Below are positions 6,520 through 8,060 of a DNA stretch of 8,060 nucleotides, in pieces. A program made the translations under genes and the position numbers. This DNA comes from Eubacteriaceae bacterium UBA7485 (lineage in GTDB: Bacteria; Bacillota; Clostridia; Eubacteriales; Eubacteriaceae), in assembly GCA_002478485.1 (NCBI GenBank), contig DLOL01000094.1, positions 16,128 to 24,187 on the forward strand, in the 5' to 3' direction. Under the pieces are notes generated by a model. It had not been told where the DNA came from and searched no databases. It saw only the letters and a list, made by a program, of their open reading frames with translations. The number at the start of each line of letters is the position of its first letter. Positions within the stretch are counted from its first letter, which is position 1.

Positions 6520-6545
6520 TTTTCACTCCTCATCTAGTTTTCCTG

Positions 6546-8060
6546 TCAGGCTGCCTTCGGTGTCGTTTCTAGCAATACAAGAAAATCGTACAGCTTTTTC
6601 AAAAGGTTGTAGCCTCTCATATCGGCTTTGAAGCTGAAGACCGGTTTTTCCGGCGTTCCGCCTCCCAGCTGAAGGTCCCATTTTTCTGGAAGGGCCCGGG
6701 CTATGTCCATAGGGCTTGCCTTGATCAGATCAGGGGTGGAGAATTCTAGGATCATCCGGCCGTCCGGCTTTTGGAGAATTTCCGTGATTCCCAGGCGATT
6801 GGCGGCATTTTTGATCATCGCTGTCACCATAAGATTATACACCGACTGCGGAATTTCTCCAAAGCGGTCGATCAGCTCGTCTTCAAACGCATCGTAGTCT
6901 TTCTGGTCTGTGATGTAAGTCAGTCTCGAATAAAGATCAAACTTGGTTTCCTCATCTCCCACATAATAGTCGGGAATGTATGCGCTGATCGGAATCTGAA
7001 TGCGCACCGGCTGAATTTCTCTGGGCCTCTCGCCCGTCATCCTTTCCTTGACGGCCTGATCGAGGATTCTGGTGTAAAGCTCGTATCCGATCTTGGCCAG
7101 ATGCCCGGACTGCTGCGCGCCGAGAAGATTGCCCGCTCCTCTGATTTCGAGATCGCGCATCGCAATCTTGAATCCGGAGCCGAAAGCCGTGAAATCGCGG
7201 ATGGCCTTCAGGCGTTTTTCCGCATCGGACGAGATGATCTTGTTTTGAGGCGTGGTGATGTAGGCGTACGCCTGTTTTTCCGACCGGCCCACGCGCCCTC
7301 TGAGCTGGTAGAGCTGGGCCAGCCCGAACCGGTCGGCGTTATGGACGATGAGGGTGTTTGCGTTTCTTACGTCGAGGCCTGATTCGACAATCGTCGTCGC
7401 GAGGAGAACATCGTATTCTTTGGCGAGGAAGGCGTCCATGATATGCTCAAGCTCTTTCGCGCTCATCTGCCCGTGGGCAAGCGCGATCCGCACGCCCGGA
7501 AGCAGGCGGCTCAGATCATCCCTGAGCTTTTCAATGTCATAGATCTGATTGTGGATAAAGTAAACCTGCCCGCCTCTGTCAATCTCCCGCTCAATGGCTT
7601 CCACCGCGATATAAGGAGAATACGGCATGACAAAGGTTTCAACCGGCAGTCTCTCCGCCGGAGGTTCTTCAAGAACGGACATGTCGCGCACGCCGGAGAG
7701 GCTCATATGCAGGGTTCTCGGAATTGGAGTGGCCGAGAGCGTAAGCACATCGATGTTCTCCTTGAGTTTTTTAATCTTCTCTTTTGACTTGACCCCGAAG
7801 CGCTGCTCTTCATCAATGATCAGAAGGCCGATGTCCTTGAACTTGACATCCTTCGACAAAAGCCTGTGGGTGCCGATGACGATATCCACTTTCCCGTTTT
7901 CTATGTCCTTGAGGATCTGTTTCTGCTCCTGGGGCGTCTTGAAACGGGAGAGCTCCGCAATCGTGACTGGAAAGTCCTTGAACCGTTCAAGTGCCGAATG
8001 ATAATGCTGCTGGGCGAGGACCGTTGTCGGCACGAGCATCAAGGAGAACATCGATGTGCT
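6546..8060 (-). CDS. mfd: Transcription-repair coupling factor Mfd, 3' part (N-terminus outside window)
   Basis: Mfd is an ATP-driven translocase that pushes RNA polymerase off DNA lesions and recruits UvrA. About 500 C-terminal residues of a protein usually near 1150 long are present. Visible superfamily 2 motifs are LVPTT (motif Ia, 8022-8036), DEEQRFG (motif II, from 7814), TLSATP (motif III, 7725-7742), TTIVESGLDV (motif V) and QLRGRVGR (motif VI, 7284-7307). RGAGNLLGAQQSGH and the TRCF C-terminal domain follow (about 6700-7000), including AYIPDYY and RFGEIP. The frame is intact to TGA at 6546-6548. It is first in the operon as seen here; the promoter is outside. The last 22 nt (8039-8060) encode STSMFSL, not the GKQVAV-like residues expected before LVPTT, and are an inverted copy of 7744-7765. 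The gene is credible only up to about 8038. Confidence 0.95.
   Translation of the reverse strand, partial: STSMFSLMLVPTTVLAQQHYHSALERFKDFPVTIAELSRFKTPQEQKQILKDIENGKVDIVIGTHRLLSKDVKFKDIGLLIIDEEQRFGVKSKEKIKKLKENIDVLTLSATPIPRTLHMSLSGVRDMSVLEEPPAERLPVETFVMPYSPYIAVEAIEREIDRGGQVYFIHNQIYDIEKLRDDLSRLLPGVRIALAHGQMSAKELEHIMDAFLAKEYDVLLATTIVESGLDVRNANTLIVHNADRFGLAQLYQLRGRVGRSEKQAYAYITTPQNKIISSDAEKRLKAIRDFTAFGSGFKIAMRDLEIRGAGNLLGAQQSGHLAKIGYELYTRILDQAVKERMTGERPREIQPVRIQIPISAYIPDYYVGDEETKFDLYSRLTYITDQKDYDAFEDELIDRFGEIPQSVYNLMVTAMIKNAANRLGITEILQKPDGRMILEFSTPDLIKASPMDIARALPEKWDLQLGGGTPEKPVFSFKADMRGYNLLKKLYDFLVLLETTPKAA
8039..8060. repeat. Terminal 22-nt inverted copy of mfd positions 7744-7765 (probable chimera)
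   Basis: Bases 8039-8060 are the exact reverse complement of 7744-7765, with the match ending at 7766/8038. The inner copy codes for KENIDVL, an ordinary part of Mfd just before motif III. The terminal copy replaces the sequence expected upstream of motif Ia. A perfect 22-nt inverted match at the very edge of the window points to a fold-back chimera or an assembly-graph end rather than genuine genome sequence. The shared segment includes a 10-bp palindrome (ACATCGATGT). Confidence 0.85.

Noticed and set aside
5043..6541. The 9-base word TCTAGTTTT in both gaps, before the flippase (5043-5051) and before the PrsA-like gene (6533-6541).
   Set aside because: It is too short to claim a shared regulatory element, and both sites are otherwise explained by stop codons and ribosome-binding regions.
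1..8060. CRISPR array, insertion sequence, phage or toxin-antitoxin signals.
   Set aside because: I saw no spaced direct repeats, transposase-like frames or inverted ends. Apart from the edge artefact, the dense operon leaves no accessory segment.

Overview
This window is a housekeeping segment of a Firmicutes chromosome, probably class Clostridia. All genes lie on the minus strand, so transcription runs from right to left. The order mfd, peptidyl-prolyl isomerase lipoprotein, YabM/SpoVB-type flippase, mazG, hup, rqcP, divIC, tRNA genes is the well-known mfd-divIC neighbourhood of Bacillus and Clostridium. Having hup between mazG and rqcP is, from memory, the clostridial version. The sporulation genes that often sit here (spoVT, yabP, yabQ) are absent at their usual positions, which hints at an organism that does not sporulate. 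Base composition is moderate, with no sign of foreign DNA.

Layout from the right. The 3' part of mfd (transcription-repair coupling factor) enters at the edge and stops at 6546. After 26 nt comes a PrsA-like lipoprotein foldase (5053-6519). Eighteen nt further is a multi-spanning flippase (3187-5034), whose end overlaps the GTG start of the two-domain methylase/MazG protein (1725-3200). These four form one tight operon. A separate promoter at 1687-1715 then drives hup (HU), with a structured leader of about 140 nt and an intrinsic terminator at 1194-1228. That terminator touches the Shine-Dalgarno sequence of rqcP, which overlaps divIC; the pair ends at a second intrinsic terminator (457-483). 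A near-consensus promoter (327-355) then drives a tRNA operon: Leu(UAA), initiator Met, elongator Met, and a cut-off tRNA that looks like Glu.

Functionally the genes cover transcription-coupled repair, extracytoplasmic protein folding, envelope precursor export, nucleotide-pool cleaning, nucleoid structure, rescue of stalled ribosomes, septum assembly and translation initiation.

I see no new defence, mobile or biosynthetic system here. The points most worth a second look are: the last 22 bases of the window, an exact inverted copy of a nearby mfd segment and probably an artefact; the hup leader, with competing hairpins and an uncertain start; the terminator abutting rqcP; and a duplicated chaperone module in the PrsA-like protein.
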